The notes beneath the pieces are model-generated. The model was not told the origin of the DNA. It saw only the letters and a list, made by a program, of their open reading frames with translations, and made no database searches. Made by a program: the position numbers and the translations under genes. Shown here in pieces: positions 1 through 8,519 of a stretch of DNA of 64,000 bases (positions within the stretch are counted from its first letter, which is position 1; each line of letters starts with the position of its first letter). The stretch is from Rhizomicrobium sp. (GTDB lineage: Bacteria > Pseudomonadota > Alphaproteobacteria > Micropepsales > Micropepsaceae). The stretch spans positions 4,789,418-4,853,417 of the forward strand of contig JBBCGL010000001.1 in the NCBI GenBank assembly GCA_037200385.1, given 5' to 3'.

Positions 1-102
1 AACGCCTTCGATGCACGCGCGATCCTGCGGAACGACACGTTCGGAAACTTTTATGAGAACCGGCCGCGCACGATCGGGATCACGTTACGGTACAATCACT
101 GA
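1..102 (+). CDS. TonB-dependent receptor, C-terminal end only
   Basis: An open frame enters from the left edge and stops with TGA at 100-102, giving 33 residues that end in GITLRYNH. Alternating hydrophobic and polar residues with a terminal strand of the form RPRTIGITLRYxx are typical of the last beta-strand of outer-membrane TonB-dependent receptors. The stop lies 61 bases before the symporter gene, so the receptor probably belongs to the same uptake locus. Only the tail is visible, so the substrate cannot be guessed. It could be another outer-membrane barrel. Confidence 0.6.
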   Translation, partial: NAFDARAILRNDTFGNFYENRPRTIGITLRYNH

Positions 103-163
103 CGCGGTTCGCCGGAAAGGCGGCTGACGACGCTCGGCAAGGATACTATAAGAGACGGAACCG

Positions 164-1600
164 GTGTCTTTGACCTTGGCGAATGTAGAACAGCCTGCCG
201 TTCCTTCGAAGACGTCCGCTGCCTCCGAAAAGAGGAACAGCGGGCGGCTTTCGCTGCTCTCTCTGATCGTGTTCGCCCTTCCCACAATCCCGACCGTTTT
301 GCTCTCCGGTCCGCTGAACGGCATCCTGCCGACCTACTATTCGTCGCACACCGCGATCACCGTGACGGCGATGGCGTCGGTCCTTCTCTTCGCACGCGTG
401 TTCGATGCGGTGACCGACCCGCTGATCGGCTATCTCTCCGATCGCACCCGTTCGCGCCTCGGCCGGCGCAAGCCATGGATGATCGGAGGCGCGTTGATCG
501 CCATGGCTTGCGCGCACAACCTTTTCGTGCCGCCGGCATCGGCGGGGACGGGCTATTTCCTGGTCTGGTCGCTGATCGGCTATCTCGCGTGGTCGATGAT
601 CTTCATCCCCTACAACGCCTGGACAAGCGAGCTGAGCGGCGCTTACCACGAGCGATCGCGGATCTTCGCCATACGGAATCTCATCGGCGGCGTGGGCGCC
701 ATCGGCTTCGCACTGGGACCGTTTCTGCTATCGCCTCTCACCGGCACCACGGCGATCAACGGAAAGACTCTCGATCTTTTCGCCTGGGCGATCGTGATCT
801 CGATGCCCGTGGCCATGGCCTTCGCCATCTGGATGGCGCCCGCCGGCAAGCCCGTGGAGACGCAGGAAGGTTCGCTGAAAGGGCTCGTCCATGCCCTTCG
901 CACCAACGGCCCGCTCTGGAACGTCATCGTCACGATGACGCTGAACGGGCTCGCGAACGGTGCGACCGGCGCGCTGTCGCTGATGGTGGTCGACAACTAT
1001 CTGCATCTGGGCGCCAGCATCTCGATCTTCCTCGCGGCCGGCGTGCTCGCCCAGATCGCTTCGGTGCCGGTCTGGCTGAAGCTGACCTATCGGTTCGGCA
1101 AGCACCGGCCGTGGGCGGTCTCGATGGCGATCACGGCGGTCGCGCTGTTCCTTATCTTCGCGATCAGGCCCGGCGCGGCGGCTTTCGTGCCGTTCATGGT
1201 CCTGACGGTGGTGAACGGCTTCATGTCCGGTTCGGCGCTGGTCGTGCCGGCTGCGATGCTGTCCGACGTCATCGACTACGATCTCCTGAAATCGGGCGTG
1301 AACCGGGCCGGCAATTATTTCTCGTTCCTCATCCTGCTGTCGAAGATCGAGTCCGCGATCGGCGCCAGCCTCGCCTTTTTCGTGCTGGGGCTCTTTCACT
1401 ACGATCCCAAGGGCGCCAACGGGCATTGGGAGGCCATGGGCTTGATGCTCGCCTTCGGCGGCGTGCCCGGCGTTCTGTCGGCGATCGCGGCTGCCTTTGC
1501 GTGGGTTTATCCGCTCGACGCGCGCCGCCAGGCGAGCATCAGACGGCGGATCGAGCAACGCGCCGCGCGCGAGGGCAGGGCCTGGCCGGCCGCGGACTAA
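164..1600 (+). CDS. MFS transporter, GPH (MelB-like) cation symporter family
   Basis: A 478-residue polytopic inner-membrane protein with about 12 hydrophobic segments. Near residues 80-105 it carries the family signature DAVTDPLIGYLSDRT followed by SRLGRRKPWM, typical of glycoside-pentoside-hexuronide:cation symporters. These move sugars or related small solutes with Na+ or H+. The start is GTG at 164; no in-frame ATG precedes the conserved N-terminal helix. It follows a TonB-receptor tail and converges with the HPPD-like gene, overlapping it by 4 bases. The substrate is unknown; the amino-acid catabolic context suggests a peptide or amino-acid derivative rather than a sugar, but that is inference. 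Confidence 0.85.
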   Translation: MSLTLANVEQPAVPSKTSAASEKRNSGRLSLLSLIVFALPTIPTVLLSGPLNGILPTYYSSHTAITVTAMASVLLFARVFDAVTDPLIGYLSDRTRSRLGRRKPWMIGGALIAMACAHNLFVPPASAGTGYFLVWSLIGYLAWSMIFIPYNAWTSELSGAYHERSRIFAIRNLIGGVGAIGFALGPFLLSPLTGTTAINGKTLDLFAWAIVISMPVAMAFAIWMAPAGKPVETQEGSLKGLVHALRTNGPLWNVIVTMTLNGLANGATGALSLMVVDNYLHLGASISIFLAAGVLAQIASVPVWLKLTYRFGKHRPWAVSMAITAVALFLIFAIRPGAAAFVPFMVLTVVNGFMSGSALVVPAAMLSDVIDYDLLKSGVNRAGNYFSFLILLSKIESAIGASLAFFVLGLFHYDPKGANGHWEAMGLMLAFGGVPGVLSAIAAAFAWVYPLDARRQASIRRRIEQRAAREGRAWPAAD

Positions 1601-2700
1601 GCGGCGGATACGACGCCGCGCTCGATCTGGTCGCGCTCGATGGCTTCGAACAGCGCACGCGCATTGCCTTCGCCGAAGCCCCGATTGCCCTTGCGCTGGA
1701 TGAACTCGAGGAAGATGGGCCCGATCAGGTTCTTGGAGAATATCTGGAGCAGAAGGTCCCAGTCGCCCGTCTTCGCATTGCGTTCGCCGTCGATCAGGAT
1801 GCTGTTGCGCTTCAGGCGTTCCAGATCCTCGCCATGCGACGGCAACCGGTCCTCCACGGCGTCGTAATAGCTCTTCGGTACGCCCATGAAGGAGATGCCG
1901 CTGTTCGCGACGCGTTCCACGCTGGCGCAAATGTCCGTGGCGGCCAGCGCGATGTGCTGCACGCCTTCGCCCTTGTAGAGGTCGATGAATTCCTGAATCT
2001 GCGATTTCGGGTCGGAGGGTTCGTTGATCGGAATGCAGATCTTGTCGCAGGGGCTCATTAGCGCATAGGTGCGGAAGCCCGTACTCGCGCCGCGCGCGTC
2101 GAGATAGAAGATCTCGCGGAAGCCGAACAGGCGCTTGTAGAAGCTCATCCACGTCTCGAGGCCGCCAGCGCGCACATTGTGCGTCAGGTGATCCACGGCG
2201 GAGAACAGCGCCCCCGGACGCGGAGCAGCGATGCCGGTGCTGCGGAACGCGTGCGCCTGCAGCGTTTCTTCGATCTTCGGATCGATCAGGTACAGAAGAC
2301 TTCCGCCGATCCCCTCCAGTGCCGGCGCGTCGACCGTCTTCGGCGCGTCGCCGGCATAGGCGGATGCATCCATAGCGAGTGCTCGCGCGAGTGCGCTTCC
2401 GGCATCGCTCACCTTGAACGCGATGGCCGATACGCACGGGCCGTGCACCGCGGCAAAGCGACCGCCATGAGTCTGGGGATCGCCGTTCAAGATGAACGAG
2501 ATGTCACGTTGCCTCCACAGCGAGACCGGGCGCGACACATGATCGGCGATCTTGACGAAGCCGAGTTCGGCAAACAACACCGCGAGCGCGGTGGGATCGG
2601 TGGCGCTGAACTCCATGAAAGCGAGGCCGTCCGTGCCCATCGGGTTCTCCCGCACCGGGAAGATGCCGTCTTCCGATTCACGATCTACGGGCGCACCCAT
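1597..2700 (-). CDS. hppD: 4-hydroxyphenylpyruvate dioxygenase family protein
   Basis: 367 residues, close to the usual bacterial HPPD length. HPPD converts 4-hydroxyphenylpyruvate to homogentisate in tyrosine catabolism using Fe(II). The three expected iron ligands are visible in the C-terminal vicinal-oxygen-chelate domain: His in VDHLTHNV, His in EGVQHIAL and Glu in IFLEFIQRKG, the last followed by the conserved GFGEGN. The N-terminal ENPMGTDGLAFMEF also fits the family. Start ATG at 2700 is chosen because GGAGAA lies just upstream; 2640 has a similar ribosome site but would cut the conserved N-terminus. An FAH-family hydrolase at 8520 could serve the same pathway. A 4-hydroxymandelate synthase-type activity is a less likely alternative. 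Confidence 0.88.
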   Translation of the reverse strand: MGAPVDRESEDGIFPVRENPMGTDGLAFMEFSATDPTALAVLFAELGFVKIADHVSRPVSLWRQRDISFILNGDPQTHGGRFAAVHGPCVSAIAFKVSDAGSALARALAMDASAYAGDAPKTVDAPALEGIGGSLLYLIDPKIEETLQAHAFRSTGIAAPRPGALFSAVDHLTHNVRAGGLETWMSFYKRLFGFREIFYLDARGASTGFRTYALMSPCDKICIPINEPSDPKSQIQEFIDLYKGEGVQHIALAATDICASVERVANSGISFMGVPKSYYDAVEDRLPSHGEDLERLKRNSILIDGERNAKTGDWDLLLQIFSKNLIGPIFLEFIQRKGNRGFGEGNARALFEAIERDQIERGVVSAA

Positions 2701-2724
2701 CGAGTTCTCCAGATCAAAACGCAA

Positions 2725-2857
2725 CCCACGCCGAAGAAATTACTATCCGAATGAAAATATATCAACGAGAAACGAAAAATCCGTGAAAACATGGGTGCCG
2801 GTAATACCGCGTGGTAACACCGAACGCTCCGCCGGTCGCGGACTGCGACCGCGCGTC
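2725..2857. promoter_or_regulatory. AT-rich divergent promoter region
   Basis: This gap between the divergent HPPD-like and YCII genes is clearly more AT-rich than its surroundings (around 2740-2790), as expected for promoters facing both ways. No operator or clean -35/-10 pair stands out. Confidence 0.35.
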
Positions 2858-2870
2858 GAAGGAGATGGCT

Positions 2871-3197
2871 ATGCTGTTCGCGATCATCTGCACCTACAAG
2901 CCGGACGGCGATCTCCTGCGCTTTCCCTTCCGGCCGAAGCATCTGCAATACATGATCGATGCGCTGCCGTTCACGTTTTTCGGCGGGCCGTTGCTGCTCG
3001 AAGACGACAGGCGCTCCACGGGACTTGTCGTGATCGTCGATCTTCCCGACCGGGACGCGGCGGTGAAATTCATCACCGAGGAACCTTACGCGCAAGCCGG
3101 CTTGTTCGAGACCATCGCGGTCCGCCGTTGGCGCCATATGACGGAGGACGTTCTTCATGGCGAGCTGCGGGGCACGCAGATCGCCAAGAGCCTCTAG
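2871..3197 (+). CDS. YCII-like domain protein
   Basis: 108 residues, the size of single-domain YCII proteins (dimeric alpha+beta barrel). It begins MLFAIICTYKPD and has the family-style pattern of an initial strand, RPKHLQYM, a central FFGGPLL and a late strand LVVIVDLPD followed by an AVKFITEEPYAQAGL-like helix, which matches the usual 'DPFVxAGL' region of YCII. Start ATG at 2871 is preferred because GAAGGAG ends 6 bases upstream; ATG at 2865 is possible. YCII proteins often accompany oxidoreductases or lyases, but their reactions are poorly known. It is the first gene of a short + strand run with the SDR and DgcA-like genes. Confidence 0.75.
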   Translation: MLFAIICTYKPDGDLLRFPFRPKHLQYMIDALPFTFFGGPLLLEDDRRSTGLVVIVDLPDRDAAVKFITEEPYAQAGLFETIAVRRWRHMTEDVLHGELRGTQIAKSL

Positions 3198-3274
3198 CAG
3201 CATAGCGGAGAACGGCGCCGCGTTCGTCTTCCATGATGTCGGCGACGGGCCTGCCGCAATGAGGATACGCGTTC

Positions 3275-4048
3275 ATGGATCTCGGATTGGCAGGCAAGAG
3301 CGCTCTGGTCCTGGGCGGTAGCCGCGGTCTGGGCCGTGCGATCGCGCAAGCGCTCGCCGAAGAAGGCGCGCGCTTGCGCATTGTCGGGCGCGATCGCGCC
3401 GCGCTGGCGCAGGCGGCCAATGACATAGGCCGCTGCGGTGTGACTGTGGATCACCAGGTCGTCGACCTGTCGCGCGGCGAAGACGTCGATGCCCTGAGCG
3501 CGTCGGTGAACGAGGTGGACGTACTCGTGCTGAACGGCGGCGGCCCGGCGCCTGGCACCGCGGCGGCTGTCGAAAACGCTGCCTGGCGCTCGGCTTTCGA
3601 GAGCATGGTTCTGGCTCCGATGCGGCTCGCCAGAGCCGCTCTTCCTGGTATGCGGCGGCGCAAGTTCGGACGGATATTGATCGTCCTTTCCTCCGGCGTG
3701 GTGCAGCCCATTCCCAATCTTGCGGTGTCGAACGCGTTGCGGTTGTCGCTTGTGGGATGGGCAAAAACGCTTGCCGCGGAGGTCGCGCTGGACGGCGTGA
3801 CGATCAACGGCCTGGCGCCGGGCCGTATCCATACAAGCCGGGTGGACGCTTTGGACAACGCCGAAGCGGCGCGCTCGGGCAGGGCCGTCGAGGATGTCCG
3901 TGCGCAGTCGCGCGCGAATATTCCGGTTGGCCGCTACGGCACACCTGAAGAATTTGCAGCCGTCGGGGCATTCCTCGCCAGCGAGAAGGCGTCCTATGTC
4001 ACCGGAGCGGTCTTACGTATCGACGGCGGCATGATCCGCTCGATCTGA
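3275..4048 (+). CDS. SDR-family oxidoreductase lacking the usual Tyr/Lys pair
   Basis: 257 residues. The N-terminal Rossmann motif GGSRGLGRA is intact and the NAG-like motif is LNGGGPA. The active-site region reads SSGV followed about 13 residues later by VSNALR where a classical short-chain dehydrogenase has YxxxK, so the catalytic Tyr and Lys appear replaced by Ser and Arg. The C-terminal part, with APGRIHTSR and VTGAVLRIDGGM, is normal. This matches a known divergent subgroup annotated as 3-oxoacyl-ACP-reductase-like. The real reaction is unknown. It sits 25 bases upstream of the DgcA-like gene and is likely co-transcribed with it. Confidence 0.85.
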   Translation: MDLGLAGKSALVLGGSRGLGRAIAQALAEEGARLRIVGRDRAALAQAANDIGRCGVTVDHQVVDLSRGEDVDALSASVNEVDVLVLNGGGPAPGTAAAVENAAWRSAFESMVLAPMRLARAALPGMRRRKFGRILIVLSSGVVQPIPNLAVSNALRLSLVGWAKTLAAEVALDGVTINGLAPGRIHTSRVDALDNAEAARSGRAVEDVRAQSRANIPVGRYGTPEEFAAVGAFLASEKASYVTGAVLRIDGGMIRSI

Positions 4049-4072
4049 GACCGCAGGTCGGAGAGCGATGCC

Positions 4073-5050
4073 TTGCAGTTGACCGTTCAAAAGCAATCCT
4101 TCCCGCTGATGCGACCGTTCGTGATTTCACGCGGCGCGATCGATATCCAGGACGTAGTGGTCGTTGAATTGCGGCAGGGCGCGATTTGCGGCCGCGGCGA
4201 AGCGTCGCCCTCAGCACGGTTCGGCGAGACGGCGGATGGGGTGCTCGCGTCGATCCATGCCGCGCGTCGCCCTATCGAAGCGGCGGTCAGCCGGGACGAG
4301 ATTGCCACGATCCTGCCAAAGGGTGCCGCGCGCAGCGTGGTCGACAGCGCGTTCTGGGATCTCGAGGCCAAGCGTTCGGGCCGCACGGTATGGGAGACGA
4401 TCGGTATCGCGGAGCCGCGGCCGCGCGAAAGTGCTTTCACCCTCAGTCTCGGCGATCCGGCGGCGATGGCCGATGCGGCGCATGCGGCCGCCGGATTTCA
4501 TGTCCTCAAGCTCAAGCTCGGCGCGCCGGGCGATCTGGAGCGTGTCCGCGCCGTTCGCGCCGCGGCGCCCGGCAAGCGTCTGATCGTCGATGCCAACGAA
4601 GCCTGGTCGTTCGATGTCCTAAAGGCGATAGTGGCGCCGTTTGCCGCGCTGGGCGTGGAGCTGATCGAGCAGCCCTTGCCTGTCGGCGCCGACGATGCCC
4701 TGCTTGATTTTCGTTCGCCCGTCCCGCTCTGCGCCGACGAGAGCTGCACCGATCGCGCGTCGCTTGCCCGGATCGCCGGCCGCTACGCGTTCATCAATGT
4801 GAAGCTCGAGAAATGCGGCGGCCTGAGCGAAGCCCTCGCACTGATCAGTGATGCCAAGCAGCGCGGCTTTCGGATCATGGTCGGTTGCCGGGTTGGTTCG
4901 TCGCTGGGCCTGGCGCCCGTGGTCGTCGCGGCCCAGCTCGCCGAGTTCGCGGATCTGGACGGCCCGTTCCTGCTCAAGAGCGACCGTCCCAACGGTCTGT
5001 CGCTGCAAGATGGCTGCGTCTCGCTTCCGCAATCTTCGCTGTGGGGCTAA
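4073..5050 (+). CDS. dgcA: Enolase-superfamily racemase/epimerase, DgcA or dipeptide-epimerase-like
   Basis: 325 residues. Enolase-superfamily catalytic elements are present: KLKLG (KxK-type base) near residue 145, metal ligands in VDANEAW, IEQPLP and CADES, and the opposite-face lysine in VKLEKCGGL. The C-terminal GCRVGSSLGLAP is the usual substrate-loop region. The family includes L-Ala-D/L-Glu epimerases and the N-acetyl-D-glutamate racemase DgcA. The DgcN-like gene at 6684 favours the DgcA assignment, though the two genes are on opposite strands. The apparent start is TTG at 4073 (MQLTVQ) with GGAG upstream; the ATG at 4068 is in another frame and stops at once. It converges with the amidotransferase gene. 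Confidence 0.8.
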   Translation: MQLTVQKQSFPLMRPFVISRGAIDIQDVVVVELRQGAICGRGEASPSARFGETADGVLASIHAARRPIEAAVSRDEIATILPKGAARSVVDSAFWDLEAKRSGRTVWETIGIAEPRPRESAFTLSLGDPAAMADAAHAAAGFHVLKLKLGAPGDLERVRAVRAAAPGKRLIVDANEAWSFDVLKAIVAPFAALGVELIEQPLPVGADDALLDFRSPVPLCADESCTDRASLARIAGRYAFINVKLEKCGGLSEALALISDAKQRGFRIMVGCRVGSSLGLAPVVVAAQLAEFADLDGPFLLKSDRPNGLSLQDGCVSLPQSSLWG

Positions 5051-5056
5051 GCGCAG

Positions 5057-5764
5057 CTATCGGTGTCCCGATACGAAGGCTGCGAAGTTTGCGAACATCT
5101 TCATCGCATCGGCGGTTTGCGGAAAGCCGGCTGCATGCATTCGCGATAGCGGCGCGCCGCTGCGCACGAGATCCGCATTGTTCGCGGCGAACCATTCGCG
5201 CGCATGCGGCCCGCCCGCTTCCGGATGACCCTGAACGCCCCAAGCGGAATGTCCGACATGTTTCCAGATATGGTTCGCACAAGATGGACTGGCGCCGAGA
5301 ATGCGCATGTCCGGATGAGAGGCGCGCACCTCGTCGTGGTGCCACGAGAACAACGGAAATTCCGCCGGCATGCCGCGTGCCAGGGGATCGTTCGCCCATG
5401 CCGGCGTGGTCCGGATCGGAACATAGCCGGTCTCGAAGTCTGCGCGCCGGAACACGGCATCCGGTCCGCAAAGCGCAAAGGCCAATATCTGGCTGCCGAA
5501 GCAAATGCCCAGCATCGGAATGTCGCGCGCGGCGGCATTCCGGATGAGCGCGATCTCGCGGCCGACCCAGTCGAGCCTTTCCCAAGGCGCGGTGGGGCTG
5601 GGCGACAGGAACAGCGCGTCGTAGCCGTCGATCGCGTCCGGAAAGCGATCTCCGGCCGCCCAGAACACATCGGTCTGCAGGCCCAGCGACCGGAAATGCT
5701 CGTCGAGCTTTTCGGGAACCCCGTCCGTCAGGGCATTGTTTAGGTACAGAAGCCTTGGCGACAT
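5057..5764 (-). CDS. Class I glutamine amidotransferase-like protein (GMP synthase-type)
   Basis: 235 residues, a stand-alone class I glutamine amidotransferase domain. The nucleophile elbow is MLGICFGSQI with Cys near residue 88, and the His/Glu pair is in VQGHPEAG. Such proteins either hydrolyse gamma-glutamyl amides or donate ammonia to a partner. No synthetase partner lies next to it, so it may act as a hydrolase (for example of gamma-glutamyl compounds) in the glutamate/D-amino acid catabolic setting; this is inference. It is the last gene of the - strand run DgcN-like, DHDPS-like, amidotransferase, with 21 bases between it and the DHDPS-like gene. Confidence 0.82.
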   Translation of the reverse strand: MSPRLLYLNNALTDGVPEKLDEHFRSLGLQTDVFWAAGDRFPDAIDGYDALFLSPSPTAPWERLDWVGREIALIRNAAARDIPMLGICFGSQILAFALCGPDAVFRRADFETGYVPIRTTPAWANDPLARGMPAEFPLFSWHHDEVRASHPDMRILGASPSCANHIWKHVGHSAWGVQGHPEAGGPHAREWFAANNADLVRSGAPLSRMHAAGFPQTADAMKMFANFAAFVSGHR

Positions 5765-5785
5765 TGCGTAAGGTCTTTCGTGAAG

Positions 5786-6691
5786 TCAGCGGGTGACGCG
5801 TTCGATGAGCCGCTCGATCTCCGCGATGTCGGTCGCGTCAAGGCGATAGCCCGGCACCCGGACATGCGCACCCGCAATCGCGCCGCGCCGCTGGAGAATG
5901 TATTTTCGCACGGCGAGACCGAAGCGCGGCTGATGCTCGTAGCGAATGAGCGGAAGATGGCGGTCGAAGCGATCTTCGGCGGCATCGATCCGGCCTTCGG
6001 CGGCGAGCGCGCAGGTTTGTGCGATCACTTCCGGGAAGGAATATCCGGTCATCGCGCCGTCGGCGCCGCGTGCCAACTCCTGCGGCAGGAGGATAGCGCC
6101 GTTCCCAGCGAATATCGGAAATTCCCGGACGCGCCGCGAATGCTCGTCGCCGCGCAGAGACGACAGTTTCGCGAGGCCCGGGCATTCCTCATGCTTGAGA
6201 GCGCATAGGGAGGGAAATGTATCGATCAGCCCGGCGATGTCCGTGGCCGACAGCCATGTGTCCGTTTCCTGCGGATAGTCCTGCAGGACGACCGGCACGT
6301 CGTCGCCCATCATCCCGATGACCGTTTCAAGATAGTTGCGGACTTGGGCTGCGCTTCTTTGTCCGACCAGCGGCGCAAGCATGACACCGGCCGCGCCGTC
6401 GGCCATAAGCGATTTTGCAAGCAGGGCGCTGGCGTGCGGCGCGGGGTTCGACACGCCGAAATACGTCGGCACGCCTCTCGCGGCCTTGAGAAACGCCCGT
6501 CCGACCCGCAGCGCTTCGTCGGTGGTCAGGCGATGCGCCTCGCCCATGATGCCGAGGCCGATGATCGCTGTCGCGCCATGGCCGACGTAGAAATCGTAAA
6601 GCCTTGGAATGCTTTCGCAGTCGATCGCGCCGCCCGCATCGAATGGCGTGACCGCGATGGCGAAGAGACCTCTCTTGATTCCGTCAGTCAT
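5786..6691 (-). CDS. Dihydrodipicolinate synthase / N-acetylneuraminate lyase family protein
   Basis: 301 residues, a (beta/alpha)8 class I aldolase. The GTTGE-type motif is changed to GLGIMGEAHRLT, the conserved Tyr is in VLQDYPQET and the Schiff-base Lys is in LCALKHEECPG. The start is ATG at 6691 (MTDGIKRGLFAIAVTPF), overlapping the end of the DgcN-like gene by 8 bases, which suggests translational coupling. Real lysine-pathway DapA is usually elsewhere and keeps GTTGE, so this is more likely a catabolic aldolase or dehydratase for an amino acid or sugar acid. The substrate cannot be told from the sequence. Confidence 0.85.
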   Translation of the reverse strand: MTDGIKRGLFAIAVTPFDAGGAIDCESIPRLYDFYVGHGATAIIGLGIMGEAHRLTTDEALRVGRAFLKAARGVPTYFGVSNPAPHASALLAKSLMADGAAGVMLAPLVGQRSAAQVRNYLETVIGMMGDDVPVVLQDYPQETDTWLSATDIAGLIDTFPSLCALKHEECPGLAKLSSLRGDEHSRRVREFPIFAGNGAILLPQELARGADGAMTGYSFPEVIAQTCALAAEGRIDAAEDRFDRHLPLIRYEHQPRFGLAVRKYILQRRGAIAGAHVRVPGYRLDATDIAEIERLIERVTR

Positions 6692-7721
6692 CGAGGAGCG
6701 CGTCGACCAGACGGGCGACGCCCGTGCGCATCGGATCGGCTGCCGGCAAGCCGTATTGGTGTTCCAGCGCCGCGAGCAGCGCATGCATGTCGCGCTCCGG
6801 CAGATCCTGCGTGTTCAACGACAGCCCCACGACCTTAGCCCCTGGATTTGTCAGCCGCGCCGCCGCTTCATGCGCGGCCATGCAATCGCCCAGGTCCGGC
6901 AGCGGCCTCTGCCCCAGGCCGCGCATGTGTTGCCGCGTCGCCGGATGGCACAGGACCATCTTGTCCGGCTGGCTGCCGTGGACGAGGCCCAGCGTCACGC
7001 CGCCATAGCTCGGATGCAGCACCGATGCCTGGCCCTCGATGACGTCCCAATGATCGGGGTTGTTCGCCGGCGACAGCGCCTCCGCCGCGCCGGCGACGAA
7101 ATCGCTGATCACGCCATCGAGACAGATGCCGCTTCCCGCGATGAGGATTCCGGTTTGACCGGTGGCGCGGAAATCCACGTCGAGCCCGCGCTTGCGCATC
7201 TCCCGTTCCACCGCCAGCGCCGTGAACATCTTTCCGGCCGAACAATCGGTCCCGACCGTGAGCATGCGTTTGCCGCTGCGGGGTTTGCCGCTGGCGATCT
7301 CGAACGGGCCTTCGGGATGGCGCACATCGGTCAGGCGCAGGCCTGCCGCGTGCGCGGCTCGTTCCAAGCCGTCGACGTCCACAAGCCGCTCGTGCAGACC
7401 CGACGCGATATCGAACTTCAACTCCAGCGCGCGCAATAGGGTCGGCGCCCATGACGGCGGGATACGGCCGCCCCTTGCCGCCACGCCGATGACGAGTGTT
7501 TTCGCGCCTTGCTCGGCTGCTTGTTCGAGGCCGACATCTGCAAGGCCGACATCTGCCGCGCAGCCGGCGAGTCGCAATTGTCCCAGGCAGTCGTCCGGCC
7601 GCCATACCGCAATGCCCCTTGCCGTCTTCACCGACAGGGCGTCGGGCGCATCACCCAGAAACAACAGATAGGGCCGCCGCAGCTGCACGAGTTCTACTTT
7701 GCGTTCGATTGCCGCATTCAT
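6684..7721 (-). CDS. dgcN: DUF1611 family protein, DgcN-like D-glutamate N-acetyltransferase
   Basis: 345 residues, the full length of DUF1611 proteins. The N-terminal Rossmann-like half has the typical ARGIAVWRPDDCLGQLRL and GLADVGLEQAAEQGAKTLVIG runs, and the C-terminal half carries a P-loop (VGTDCSAGKM, residues about 175-184) and a conserved EGQASVLHPSYGGVTLGLVHG stretch. Members beside DgcA have been described as DgcN, which N-acetylates D-glutamate before DgcA racemises the product. The DgcA-like gene here lies 1.6 kb away on the opposite strand. First gene of a three-gene - strand operon; start ATG at 7721. Confidence 0.82.
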   Translation of the reverse strand: MNAAIERKVELVQLRRPYLLFLGDAPDALSVKTARGIAVWRPDDCLGQLRLAGCAADVGLADVGLEQAAEQGAKTLVIGVAARGGRIPPSWAPTLLRALELKFDIASGLHERLVDVDGLERAAHAAGLRLTDVRHPEGPFEIASGKPRSGKRMLTVGTDCSAGKMFTALAVEREMRKRGLDVDFRATGQTGILIAGSGICLDGVISDFVAGAAEALSPANNPDHWDVIEGQASVLHPSYGGVTLGLVHGSQPDKMVLCHPATRQHMRGLGQRPLPDLGDCMAAHEAAARLTNPGAKVVGLSLNTQDLPERDMHALLAALEHQYGLPAADPMRTGVARLVDALLDD

Positions 7722-7803
7722 CCCGCTGCCCGATAGTTTCTACAACTTACAAAATGAAAATATTTCATATTGCAAACATGCTGTCCAGCGCTATAGTTTT
7801 GTG
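7722..7803. promoter_or_regulatory. AT-rich divergent promoter region (dgcN-like / ECF sigma)
   Basis: An 82-base gap between divergent genes with a strongly AT-rich centre (about 7738-7775). It probably holds the promoters of the DgcN-like operon and of the sigma-factor operon. I see no clear ECF -35 AAC motif or operator. Confidence 0.35.
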
Positions 7804-8514
7804 ATGGGCATCGAAGTGGGGATTGCAAATACGGCGTCGAGCACCTGCGCAAGCGGTGCGGCGACGGTATCGCACGCACCCGGCCGCAACCGGCTGATCG
7901 AAGTCGTCTATCGCCAAACGGCGCCCAGGCTGCTCCGATTTCTCAAGTCCCTGGTGCGGTCGCAAAGCGATGCGGAAGACCTGCTTCACGAAACCTATGC
8001 GCGGTTTTGCGCGGTCGAGGACGTGACGGGTATCGAGCGTCCGGACTCTTTCCTCATGTCGGTCGCGCGCAATCTTGCGATCGATCATCTCCGCCGCTCC
8101 AAGAAATCGCCGATCGACGGGCGCTACGATCTGGTGGACGTCAATGCGTGCGATGAGATGTCTTCGGCGGAGCAGGCGATGATCGCCAAGCAAGAGCTTG
8201 TCTGTGTGGCTGCCGCGATCGAGGGATTGTCGCGCCGGCGGCGCCAAGTCTTTACGCTCCGCCGGTTGGAGCATCTCTCCTTCAAGGAAATTGCGTCGGA
8301 GTTGGATATCTCCGTCAGCACCGCCGAGAAGCACATGGCTTGCGCCGTGTCGGTATGCACGGCGCACATGGCCATGGCGGATGCGAGCGCGCGAGACGGC
8401 GGGGACGTGCCGGTCGCGCGGCGTGTGCGCCGCACCGCCGGGGCGCGGCCCGACGGGGACCGGTTCGGTCCGGCGCGCCGAAGATCGCCGTTGCCGGTCG
8501 CCACCGCGCTGTAG
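7804..8514 (+). CDS. ECF RNA polymerase sigma factor, FecI-like
   Basis: 236 residues. Region 2 is recognisable (LLRFLKSLVRSQSDAEDLL, then RPDSFLMSVARNLAIDHLRR), and region 4 follows (IEGLSRRRRQVFTLRRLE, LSFKEIASELDISVSTAEKH). This arrangement is FecI-like; such factors usually switch on TonB-receptor genes on a signal passed by FecR. No FecR-type anti-sigma gene is adjacent; an FAH-family hydrolase starts 5 bases after the stop. About 50 C-terminal residues after region 4 are rich in Arg, Ala and Pro and do not belong to the sigma fold; they may be a real tail or the result of a frameshift. Start ATG at 7804; GTG at 7801 is possible. Confidence 0.85.
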   Translation: MGIEVGIANTASSTCASGAATVSHAPGRNRLIEVVYRQTAPRLLRFLKSLVRSQSDAEDLLHETYARFCAVEDVTGIERPDSFLMSVARNLAIDHLRRSKKSPIDGRYDLVDVNACDEMSSAEQAMIAKQELVCVAAAIEGLSRRRRQVFTLRRLEHLSFKEIASELDISVSTAEKHMACAVSVCTAHMAMADASARDGGDVPVARRVRRTAGARPDGDRFGPARRRSPLPVATAL

Positions 8515-8519
8515 GATCC

